Assembly (NCBI GenBank): GCA_945881875.1
Contig: CAMCVH010000001.1
Span: 620,001-684,000 of the forward strand
DNA from: Polynucleobacter meluiroseus
Lineage (GTDB): Bacteria; Pseudomonadota; Gammaproteobacteria; Burkholderiales; Burkholderiaceae
Length of the DNA stretch: 64,000 nucleotides
Direction of reading: 5' to 3'
This document shows, one piece after another, positions 49,695-57,089 of the stretch. Below the pieces are notes generated by a model, which made no database searches, had not been told where the DNA came from, and saw only the letters and a program-made list of their open reading frames with translations. A program made the translations under genes and the position numbers. Every line of letters begins with the position of its first letter. Within the stretch, counting starts at the first letter, position 1.

Positions 49695-50156
49695 ATGATG
49701 AAAAAATTAATTTTAGTCCCTCTTCTATTGACTGCTCTTGGAGTCATGCTATTGAGTCCGCTGACAGCAAAAGCACAATTTGCTAAGGCTGAGGATGCCA
49801 TCAAGTATCGCCAATCAACTTTCTCAGTAATGGGTACTCATTTCTCCAGAATTGGTACTGTTGTTAAAGGCGAAAAGCCATTTGATAAAGAAGAAGTTGC
49901 TGCTAATGCTGCAGTTGTAGCCAGCTTAGCTCACTTACCATGGCAGGCTTTTGGTCCTGGCACAGAAGGCGGCAAATCGCTTCCTGAAATCTGGAAAGAA
50001 AGTGACAAGTTCAAAGTAAGTTCAGACAGGATGCAAAAAGCTGTGATGGAACTCAATACTGCAGCCAAAGGCGGTGATTTAGATACGATTAAAAAGGCTT
50101 TCGGCGCAGCTGGTCAATCTTGTAAGGCATGCCACGATAACTATCGTAAAAAGTAA
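49695..50156 (+). CDS. Cytochrome c class II (cytochrome c')
   Basis: An exported haem protein of 153 residues. The signal peptide covers about residues 1-27 (ending near AKA), the four-helix-bundle cytochrome c' domain starts with AEDAIKYRQSTFSVMGTHF, and the haem-attachment motif CKACH is at residues 143-147, close to the C-terminus as in all class II cytochromes. Its last bases overlap the convergent cytochrome b561 gene by 16 bp. Such proteins can bind NO or act in electron transfer. Confidence 0.95.
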   Translation: MMKKLILVPLLLTALGVMLLSPLTAKAQFAKAEDAIKYRQSTFSVMGTHFSRIGTVVKGEKPFDKEEVAANAAVVASLAHLPWQAFGPGTEGGKSLPEIWKESDKFKVSSDRMQKAVMELNTAAKGGDLDTIKKAFGAAGQSCKACHDNYRKK

Positions 50157-50779
50157 TACAAGGCTCCAATGATGCCGCTAAAAACAAGAGCGGCAATCAA
50201 TCGTTGAGATAAATCATCCCTGGAAACAGGGATTTTTTCTGTCCAATTTTTGTCACCCGTCAACATGGGTTGAATTAGATCCTGCTTCTTAAATATCCTG
50301 TAATAAAAAATAGCTGTGACATGAATAAGAATTAAACCCAATAAAACGGGCTCATTAAGACGATGCAGGCTTGTTAATAATTCAACCCAATAAGATGAAA
50401 CATATTTAGCCAACGGCCCATCAAAGGCAATATCGTCTGAAGCAAATAAACCTGCTAGTGCTTGAGCAGTAAAAAGAGTTATTAAGACTACAACCGCAAC
50501 AGCACCTAACGGGCTATGGCCTGGTGTTGGAAGTGGATTTTTCAGGTATTCAATAATGGATCTGGGGCTCTTAATAAAATTAACAAAGCGAGCATGATGG
50601 GAACCAATAAATCCCCAAATCAATCTAAATGACATTAATGCAATAACTAAGTAACCAAAACGAGCGTGCCAAGTCATAGCATTACCGCCAAGTTTTACGG
50701 TAATGAAACTGCACAAAATAGTGATTACTAATAACCAGTGGAAGGTACGTACCGGCAAATCCCAAATACGAATTTTCAT
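50141..50779 (-). CDS. Cytochrome b561-family membrane protein
   Basis: A 212-residue di-haem cytochrome b/b561-type protein starting MKIRIWDLPVRTFHWLLV, the usual N-terminal haem-binding motif with a His in the first helix. Four helices follow, with further haem His residues in WHARFGYLVI, LTSLHRLNEPVLLG and LILIHVTAIF. The 3' neighbour (convergent) is cytochrome c', its likely periplasmic redox partner. The frame extends to 50863 but ATG 50779 has GAGAG upstream. Confidence 0.9.
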   Translation of the reverse strand: MKIRIWDLPVRTFHWLLVITILCSFITVKLGGNAMTWHARFGYLVIALMSFRLIWGFIGSHHARFVNFIKSPRSIIEYLKNPLPTPGHSPLGAVAVVVLITLFTAQALAGLFASDDIAFDGPLAKYVSSYWVELLTSLHRLNEPVLLGLILIHVTAIFYYRIFKKQDLIQPMLTGDKNWTEKIPVSRDDLSQRLIAALVFSGIIGALYYFLR

Positions 50780-50810
50780 AATGCTCTCAAATTGGATTAC
50801 GATATAAGTT

Positions 50811-51359
50811 ATGCATAAATTTAAAATTCTAAGTCTTATTGCTATTGTGGCTATTCCAGCCATTTTAAGCGCTTGTGCATCACAAGCAGTTTACAGAAGC
50901 TCACAATTACCCCTTAAAGCACATAGTTCAGTGGAGTTAAATCGCTATCTTGGTAAGTGGTACGAAATTTATAGAGTACCCAATCGGTTTGAAGACGCTG
51001 ACTGCAGAACAGTTACTGCTGAATATAGCCCAAGAACTGATGGTCGTATCAAGGTATTAAACACTTGTTTTAAGGCTGACAAAAAGAATGAAGCTGTTGG
51101 TGTCGCTAATGTTGTTGAAGGCTCAAATAATGCCAAGTTAAAGGTATCCTTTTTTAGACCTTTTTATGGTGATTACTGGGTATTAGATTTAGCCGCTGAC
51201 TACTCATGGGTTTTAGTTGGGGAACCCTCTGGTAAATACTTTTGGATATTGGCCAGAGATAAAACTTTAAGCCCAACTCTAGAGTCAGAGTTACTAAAGA
51301 AAGCTGAAAAATTGGGCTACAACAGGAATGACTTTATAAAGCCTAAGAATGATCTTTAA
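50811..51359 (+). CDS. blc: Lipocalin family lipoprotein (Blc-like)
   Basis: An outer-membrane lipocalin of 182 residues. The signal peptide ends with the lipobox LSAC (Cys22). The mature beta-barrel carries the lipocalin signature LGKWYEIYRVPNRFED (GxW), TAEYSPR and WVLDLAADYSWVLVGEPSGKYFWIL. Bacterial Blc binds lysophospholipids or fatty acids. It starts 32 bp from the divergent b561 gene. Confidence 0.92.
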   Translation: MHKFKILSLIAIVAIPAILSACASQAVYRSSQLPLKAHSSVELNRYLGKWYEIYRVPNRFEDADCRTVTAEYSPRTDGRIKVLNTCFKADKKNEAVGVANVVEGSNNAKLKVSFFRPFYGDYWVLDLAADYSWVLVGEPSGKYFWILARDKTLSPTLESELLKKAEKLGYNRNDFIKPKNDL

Positions 51360-51365
51360 AAATAT

Positions 51366-51680
51366 TTATTTTGAATACCGAGCCAATTGATCGTTATCGG
51401 TTCTTTCTTGACCCTCAGCAAATGCTTTAAAACATAAACCAGAACCCACCTGGTTTTTAGTTTTACTAGCTGCTTTTTGCATATCGTACATCTGATTAAA
51501 GCAATCCATCCTAGAAATAAACTGATACGTCTCAGTATGGGTGGGTTGATTGTTTTTTAACCAAGTGAACTGCAATGTCCAGTGGGTATCACCCTCAAGC
51601 ACCACAGGCTTTTCCTCTTTCAAGGGGGCGCAAGCTGCTAAAAACGCAGCAACTAGCAAAAGCAGTCTCTTGATTAACAT
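51366..51680 (-). CDS. Small putative lipoprotein
   Basis: A 104-residue protein with an N-terminal signal and lipobox LAAC (Cys17). The mature part contains WTLQFTWLKNNQPTHTETYQF and a Cys pair (Cys61 in MDCFNQMY and Cys84 in GLCFKAF) that could form a disulfide. No family recognised. It overlaps neither neighbour; it ends 6 bp from the convergent lipocalin stop. Confidence 0.65.
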   Translation of the reverse strand: MLIKRLLLLVAAFLAACAPLKEEKPVVLEGDTHWTLQFTWLKNNQPTHTETYQFISRMDCFNQMYDMQKAASKTKNQVGSGLCFKAFAEGQERTDNDQLARYSK

Positions 51681-51697
51681 TCTATTTAAGCCTTAAT

Positions 51698-52360
51698 TTA
51701 TTTACCAGGTGCCTTTTTTACACCAACTTTCTTAGCTGGTACTTTCTTAGTAACCATTTTCTTTACTGCAGCCTTTTTAGCGGTTGGCCTCTTAACAGCA
51801 GCTTTCTTAACAGTTGGCTTTTTAGCGAATGGTGTTTTCTCAAAGGTATTCTTAGCCATAGCCGTATCAAATGCTGCCAAACCTTCTTCTGCTGCTGCTG
51901 CAGCTTGTTTAGCCATCTTTCTGCCTTCTTTAAGTACCTTTTCACCTGCGTGGGCGATATCTCTAACAATCGTATTAAGTTTGTCCGAGCCCTCAGGGAA
52001 GTTTTTACCGGCATCTTTTAACCAGCTTTCCATTGCGGTACGAGCTTTAGCTAAATGCTTCTCAACTTCTTCTGCAGTTTCTTCTTCCATTGATTTAAGA
52101 GTCGTTTTAATTTTCTTTTGATAACCACTAACCCTGACAGCAGCTTCTTTTGAAAACTTCTCCTGAAGCTTCTTAAGACTCTCAATGTCACTTGTAACCA
52201 CATGCTCAGCATAGGATTTGGCATGCTCCATGCTGGCTTTGATTTCTGTTAGCTGATGATCACTGAACTCCTTAGCAGTATCAAAAAGTCGATGCGATAA
52301 AGCAAACAACTCTTTTGCTCGTTCATGTTGCCAAGCCATATATTCTTTTTGAATTGCCAT
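51698..52360 (-). CDS. Phasin family protein with histone H1-like tail
   Basis: A 220-residue PHA-granule protein. Residues 1-165 form the phasin domain, helical with a leucine-zipper-like stretch (MAIQKEYMAWQHERAKELFALSHRLFD). Residues 180-220 are a lysine/alanine/proline tail built of KKAAVKK- and PAKK-like repeats (VKKAAVKRPTAKKAAVKK). PhaM and PhaF of other proteobacteria use similar tails to bind DNA and place granules near the nucleoid. No PHA synthase gene is in the window. Confidence 0.85.
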   Translation of the reverse strand: MAIQKEYMAWQHERAKELFALSHRLFDTAKEFSDHQLTEIKASMEHAKSYAEHVVTSDIESLKKLQEKFSKEAAVRVSGYQKKIKTTLKSMEEETAEEVEKHLAKARTAMESWLKDAGKNFPEGSDKLNTIVRDIAHAGEKVLKEGRKMAKQAAAAAEEGLAAFDTAMAKNTFEKTPFAKKPTVKKAAVKRPTAKKAAVKKMVTKKVPAKKVGVKKAPGK

Positions 52361-52422
52361 TTTTAGCTCCTAAGTGGTATTTGACACTTTCATGCTATAC
52401 CTAATTAATGACATTGCCAATC

Positions 52423-52725
52423 TTAATCTTGAAAATAACTCTTTGATCGAACCAGCTCAATCATTGATTCTGCTTTCGCTCTAAATTTAATTTGTAAATA
52501 AGCCTGAATTTTCTTCCTTTTAATAAAGCTTATGCCAAATAATGCAACACCAGTAACCACGCCTATCATGGCCACAAGATCACCCAGGAAAGGTCTTAGG
52601 AGTAAGCCAGTAATAACTGGTAAGCAAAATGCTACAGCCATAATGAGCACGTCACAGATTGCGACTAGGATTTCAAAAGACGTGTAAATCACCAGGCAAA
52701 CGGTTGTTAGTAGAGGTTTTTTCAT
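52423..52725 (-). CDS. Small membrane protein of unknown function
   Basis: A 100-residue protein with three hydrophobic segments (LLTTVCLVIYTSFEILVAICDVLIMAVAFCLPV, then LVAMIGVVTGVALFGISF) and a basic tail KRKKIQAYLQIKFRAKAESMIELVRSK. No family recognised. About 245 bp of AT-rich DNA lies before it, holding short palindromes (TTAAATA/TATTTAA, CTATAG) but no gene. Confidence 0.6.
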   Translation of the reverse strand: MKKPLLTTVCLVIYTSFEILVAICDVLIMAVAFCLPVITGLLLRPFLGDLVAMIGVVTGVALFGISFIKRKKIQAYLQIKFRAKAESMIELVRSKSYFQD

Positions 52726-52908
52726 TTATTGGATTGAAAAGTAAGATCAATGTTTTCAGAATAACCCTCTTTTGATCTTAAATAGATCTTATTTAAAATA
52801 GCGCCGACAACTTTAACCTTCTATAGTTAAATGCATCTATAGAAATCATCATTGAATTTCTAACGGTCAAATCCAGCGACATCAGAAAACTACCAAATTT
52901 AAGGTAAT

Positions 52909-52934
52909 AAAAAACCCGCTCCGAGGAGCGGGTT
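52909..52934 (-). terminator. Terminator of the symporter gene
   Basis: AACCCGCTC/GAGCGGGTT with a CGAG loop lies about 40 bp after the symporter stop, followed on the minus strand by TTTTTTATT. Confidence 0.85.
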
Positions 52935-52971
52935 AGTTGATTCAGAAGAATCTATGGATTGCTACTTCAAA

Positions 52972-55104
52972 TTACGCTTTTACATCGCTGCGTAATGTTG
53001 GGTAACGCACATTGTCGATCAAGTCTTGAATCTCTTTACGTGGAGCTGGTGTTACCAAGCTCACCAAGATAATCAAAGCAAAACCAATTGGTACACCGAA
53101 GATACCAGCAGAGATTGGCAAAATGCCATACCAAAGCTCAACCGGTGAGGTTACGTTGAACACACTACGCAACCATGCTTGAGTCGTGACCATGTAGTAA
53201 ATAGTAATACCTAAACCACCGATCATACCCACGCAAGCACCAGCTTTAGTAGCGCGCTTCCAGAAAATACCCAACACAAGGGCTGGGAAGAACGCTGCAG
53301 CAGCAAATGAGAACGCCGCACCAACCAAGAACAAGATGTCAGCTGGTTTCTGAGATGCTACGTAAGCTGCAGCCAAAGCTACTACTAACAATAGAACCTT
53401 AGAAATCATAACACGTGTGCTTGCAGGAGCATTTGGGTTGATCATTTTGTAGTAAACGTCATGTGACAAAGCGTTAGCAATAGTCAACAACAAGCCATCA
53501 GCTGTTGATAGAGCAGCAGCCAAACCACCCGCAGCAACCATACCTGAAATCACGTATGGCAAGCCACCGATTTCTGGAGTTGCTAGAACGATGATGTCAC
53601 CACCAATGGTCATTTCTGCTAACTGGAAAATACCATCTTTATTGATGTCAGTTACTGACAATAAAGTTGGATCGACCCTACCCCATTGTGCAATCCATCC
53701 CGGCAACTGATCAAATGGTGTTCCGACCAATACCGTAAATACTTCATATTTCACAAGAACTGCTAAAGCAGGTGCTGAGAAGTAGAGTAAGAAGATGAAG
53801 AACAATGACCATGTCACAGATTCACGAGCTTGTTTTACAGACGGAGTCGTGTAAAAGCGCATCAAAATGTGTGGCAAGGCAGCAGTACCAACCATCAAAC
53901 AGAAGATCAAAGCTAAGAAGTTGCGACGTGAAGTGTCGAAAGCTGTTTTAGCCTTTTCGTCACCATTAGGGTCGCCTGCAAACTGGTTACCATGACGTGG
54001 CATACCACCTAGTGGTCCAGAGCGAGTAGTTGCGCTAGCTCTTGCAGCTGTGTAAGCTTTTTTCGCAGCTTCGGCATCTTTCGGAAGTCCAGCTAGTGCT
54101 TTTTCAGCAGCAGCTATTTCAGCAGCAGGTGCATTTGCGGCTTTCAAATCAGAAAGTTTTGTCTCAGCAGCAGCTTTATCAGCAGCCATAGCAGCAGGAA
54201 CATCTTTTAACTTCTCAGTAAGAGCATCAGCACGTGCTTTGAAAATCGCACGAACTTCTAACTCTTTTGGATCTTTGATTAGTTCAGCTTCTTTAGCAGT
54301 TACTTTCTCTAACTGGTAACCGTAGATCAACTGTGGAATTGGGTTGCCTGTTTGCTTAACTGATAACCATATAACTGGAATCAAGTAAGCAATGATCAAG
54401 ATGATGTACTGAGCAACTTGAGTCCAAGTCACCGCGCGCATACCACCTAAGAACGAACAAACCAAAATACCACCTAAACCAATGAAAATACCAAATTCAA
54501 ATGGCACATCAGCTAAACGAGTTGTAATCAAACCAACGCCGTAAATCTGAGCAACCACGTAAACGAAAGAACACAAAATAGCAGCAAAAACTCCAATGAA
54601 ACGCGGGAGGTTACCGTCATAACGTGCACCTAGGAAGTCAGGAATTGTGAACTGACCAAATTTACGTAAGTAAGGAGCTAAGAACAAAGCTACTAAACAG
54701 TAACCGCCTGTCCAGCCCATGATGAAGGCCAAACCGCCGTAACCTGTCAAATAGAGAGTACCAGCCATACCGATAAACGACGCAGCTGACATCCAGTCAG
54801 CACCCGTAGCCATACCGTTATACATAGCAGGAACTCTTCGACCAGCCACATAGTATTCTGCAGCATCAGTAGTTCTACTCATTACGCCAATACCTGCGTA
54901 TAGCAAAACTGTTGCGCCTAAGAACAAGTAACCAATCATTGCTCTAGTCATGCCCATTTGCTCTGCGATCGCTATAACAATAACGAATGCAATAAAGCCG
55001 CCGGTATACCAAGCGTAAACTTTATTTAAGGCTTTTTTGAAATCGGCATTAGTACCGCCGGTGAACATGTCCTTCGTTTCAGTTCCAGGTGTCATTCCAG
55101 CCAT
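52972..55104 (-). CDS. actP: Sodium/solute symporter (acetate ActP-like, VC_2705 type)
   Basis: A polytopic importer of 710 residues of the SSS family, about 13 helices (ATGADWMSAASFIGMAGTLYL and GGMRAVTWTQVAQYIIL are typical). A hydrophilic, Ala/Lys/Glu-rich insertion of about 125 residues (residues 262-388: AAMAADKAAAETKLSDL, AAEIAAAEKALAGLP and a Gly-rich stretch) separates two sets of helices. The VC_2705-type subfamily has such extra domains. It follows the DUF4212 gene within 2 bp; acetate or another small monocarboxylate is the likely substrate. Confidence 0.88.
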   Translation of the reverse strand: MAGMTPGTETKDMFTGGTNADFKKALNKVYAWYTGGFIAFVIVIAIAEQMGMTRAMIGYLFLGATVLLYAGIGVMSRTTDAAEYYVAGRRVPAMYNGMATGADWMSAASFIGMAGTLYLTGYGGLAFIMGWTGGYCLVALFLAPYLRKFGQFTIPDFLGARYDGNLPRFIGVFAAILCSFVYVVAQIYGVGLITTRLADVPFEFGIFIGLGGILVCSFLGGMRAVTWTQVAQYIILIIAYLIPVIWLSVKQTGNPIPQLIYGYQLEKVTAKEAELIKDPKELEVRAIFKARADALTEKLKDVPAAMAADKAAAETKLSDLKAANAPAAEIAAAEKALAGLPKDAEAAKKAYTAARASATTRSGPLGGMPRHGNQFAGDPNGDEKAKTAFDTSRRNFLALIFCLMVGTAALPHILMRFYTTPSVKQARESVTWSLFFIFLLYFSAPALAVLVKYEVFTVLVGTPFDQLPGWIAQWGRVDPTLLSVTDINKDGIFQLAEMTIGGDIIVLATPEIGGLPYVISGMVAAGGLAAALSTADGLLLTIANALSHDVYYKMINPNAPASTRVMISKVLLLVVALAAAYVASQKPADILFLVGAAFSFAAAAFFPALVLGIFWKRATKAGACVGMIGGLGITIYYMVTTQAWLRSVFNVTSPVELWYGILPISAGIFGVPIGFALIILVSLVTPAPRKEIQDLIDNVRYPTLRSDVKA

Positions 55105-55106
55105 GA

Positions 55107-55370
55107 TTATTCCTCCTCCGCTTCAGCACAACCATATTCTTTATCAAGGTTGTTCATGTAATGAGCGTAATAGGCAATAATCAAAACGTAAACGACTAAA
55201 GAGCCCTGAGAACCAACCCAGAAGCTAAACGGCCAGCCGAAAAAGTTAAAAGCCAAATCACGCGCCATGTATCCAACAACGAAAGTAACAATAAACCAAA
55301 TGGCTAACAGGATACCTGTCATCCGTACGGCTTTTTGCCAATATTGCTTATGCGATTCTGTTAATTGCAT
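55107..55370 (-). CDS. DUF4212 small membrane protein, symporter partner
   Basis: An 87-residue two-helix membrane protein (MTGILLAIWFIVTFVVGYMARDLAF and FWVGSQGSLVVYVLIIAYYAHYMNNLDKEYG). DUF4212 proteins are almost always encoded directly upstream of SSS-type symporters and are thought to be their small subunit. ATG 55370 has GGAG 9 bp upstream; the frame starts earlier at 55415. The 2-bp gap to the symporter gene implies coupled translation. Confidence 0.9.
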   Translation of the reverse strand: MQLTESHKQYWQKAVRMTGILLAIWFIVTFVVGYMARDLAFNFFGWPFSFWVGSQGSLVVYVLIIAYYAHYMNNLDKEYGCAEAEEE

Positions 55371-55427
55371 AACAGTTTCTCCTTTAAGTAAAAAACAACT
55401 ACTACTACAACTCACTACACAAAAACA

Positions 55428-56003
55428 CTAAACAGTTAGACCGGTTTCCCGCTCTAACTGCCTAGCAAATTTAGGTTCAAAATTTTTGAGATGCGAAATG
55501 ATTTTGGTAGCCTCGTCAGGTTGCTCACGCTCAACATATAGTCGGGCAAGCTGATACCACGCATACGGGCTCATAGGCTGTAATTGAGTGTTTTTCTTGA
55601 GAGCTTTAATGGCCTCATCAAAACGTTGTAATTGAATTAAGGCTAAACCAAGACCGTACCAAGCTTCATCGAGTTTTTCATTGAGCTTGATAGCTTGTCT
55701 AAAACTATATTCAGCGCTTTCAACTTGGCCCATTTCTTCTTGCAGGAATCCAAGGTTGTACCAATGAGCTGCAGTGACATTAGCAGATTGCACCAAACGG
55801 TTGTAATCAGCTATTGCGCCGACCTTATCACCCATCTCCGTCTTCATAAACGCAAGGCTGGCAATTGCATAGTCGTCATCTGGGTACAAACGATACAGTT
55901 CTTCAAATACTTCCATGGCTTGAACTTTTAAACCAAGGACAGTATAGAAAGTGGCGCGCCACTTAAGCTGATACCAGATGAGGCCGCGTTTTTTTACTGA
56001 CAT
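55428..56003 (-). CDS. Tetratricopeptide-repeat protein
   Basis: A 191-residue helical protein with about five TPR-like repeats (VQAMEVFEELYRLYPDDDYAIASLAFMKTEMGDKVGAIADYNR, AHWYNLGFLQEEMGQVESAEYSFRQAI, AWYGLGLALIQLQRFDEAIKALKKN, AWYQLARLYVEREQPDEATKII). Probably a protein-interaction scaffold. It overlaps the upstream membrane gene by 10 bp and is 57 bp from the DUF4212 gene downstream, within the same minus-strand group. Confidence 0.85.
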   Translation of the reverse strand: MSVKKRGLIWYQLKWRATFYTVLGLKVQAMEVFEELYRLYPDDDYAIASLAFMKTEMGDKVGAIADYNRLVQSANVTAAHWYNLGFLQEEMGQVESAEYSFRQAIKLNEKLDEAWYGLGLALIQLQRFDEAIKALKKNTQLQPMSPYAWYQLARLYVEREQPDEATKIISHLKNFEPKFARQLERETGLTV

Positions 56004-56290
56004 GTTTTAACACCAACTGAAATGCAGTGCTCGATCTTGGCTATTGTTACTGCCAAATAAAGAACGCCTGTAACACAAAATGCAACAAAAGGAACTTTGC
56101 TATCCGGGATTTGTTTAGGTGAAATTAGACGTGCAATGTATGTCCATGGTTTATTAACCATACCAATCAGTTGATAGAACAAATTGTTATCGCGATTGTT
56201 GCCAGCTATGACAAAAAGAATGCCCTGGCCAATCAAGCCAAGAATGCCGATGTACAAAACCAACTGAGCCATATTTAAAAATAAAAGCAC
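55994..56290 (-). CDS. Small membrane protein of unknown function
   Basis: A 98-residue protein with two long hydrophobic segments (QLVLYIGILGLIGQGILFVIAG and VPFVAFCVTGVLYLAVTIAKI) and a polar middle (NKPWTYIARLISPKQIPDS). The start is GTG at 56290 with AGGA 6 bp upstream; ATG 56272 is an alternative. No family recognised. Overlap with the TPR gene suggests co-translation. Confidence 0.65.
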   Translation of the reverse strand: MLLFLNMAQLVLYIGILGLIGQGILFVIAGNNRDNNLFYQLIGMVNKPWTYIARLISPKQIPDSKVPFVAFCVTGVLYLAVTIAKIEHCISVGVKTCQ

Positions 56291-56411
56291 TATATTTCCT
56301 AAAAAAATTTACCCCAAAAGGGTCTTAAATATTGCCAAAGTATCGTGGTAAGGGCATCAATCAAGAATAGGGGCTTTCCCCAATAAAGACTTGAAAGATA
56401 GAGGGTTTTCC

Positions 56412-57089
56412 TTACTTGAAACCGACGATCCAATTAGCCTGACGGGCAATATGTCTTATAGAAGACCATGAGTGCGCTTCTCTTTTTAAGTAGGGCCATA
56501 AGCGCATTAGGAGCTCGGCTGTCGCAAAGGTATCCGCCGCAGCCTGATGGCGAACAGCGCACTCAATACCAAAGTGCTCAAGCCATTCATCTAAAGCTCG
56601 TAATTTAGGGTTAACCCCAGTTATTTTGGCTAGTGGCTCAATATCCAGCCATTCGTTTTGTAACGGCTTTAGGTGAAAATTAGCATAGGCTCTATTAATC
56701 ATAGCTTCATCAAAAGCTGAATGAAAAGCCAATAATGGGCTTTCACCCACCCATGTTTTGAATTCTTCTAAAACCTCAATGGGGGGTCTACCCTCCAATT
56801 GTGCTTGTGCCCCAATATGATGAATCAAGATATTACTTTTACTAGTGGGTAAGTCTTGCTTGATAACAGCCTCATAGCTATTACCGACCATTATGGATAT
56901 TTGACTAAAGTCGGCACTAACTTCAATCGCTACTGCAGCAATTGCAATCAATCTATCAGAATACGGATCGAGCCCACTAGTTTCAACATCAAGAACAATC
57001 CAACGACCTAGCTCAGGCTTCTTAGTCTTAAACAGCCTTTTAAGACCATCAAACAGAGGCGCATCTTTTAGATTAGCGAGCATAGTCAA
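56412..57089 (-). CDS. DnaQ-like 3'-5' exonuclease
   Basis: A 225-residue DEDDh exonuclease. Motif Exo I is VLDVETSGLDPYSDRL (Asp34, Glu36), Exo II is LLAFHSAFDEAMINR with Asp, and the C-terminal HQAAADTFATAELLMRLWP holds the Exo III His and Asp. Such stand-alone proteins act in DNA or RNA proofreading or repair. It overlaps the cNMP/CBS/DUF294 gene by 17 bp, and that pair lies next to the ActP-like group, a recurrent neighbourhood in proteobacteria. Confidence 0.9.
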   Translation of the reverse strand: MTMLANLKDAPLFDGLKRLFKTKKPELGRWIVLDVETSGLDPYSDRLIAIAAVAIEVSADFSQISIMVGNSYEAVIKQDLPTSKSNILIHHIGAQAQLEGRPPIEVLEEFKTWVGESPLLAFHSAFDEAMINRAYANFHLKPLQNEWLDIEPLAKITGVNPKLRALDEWLEHFGIECAVRHQAAADTFATAELLMRLWPYLKREAHSWSSIRHIARQANWIVGFK

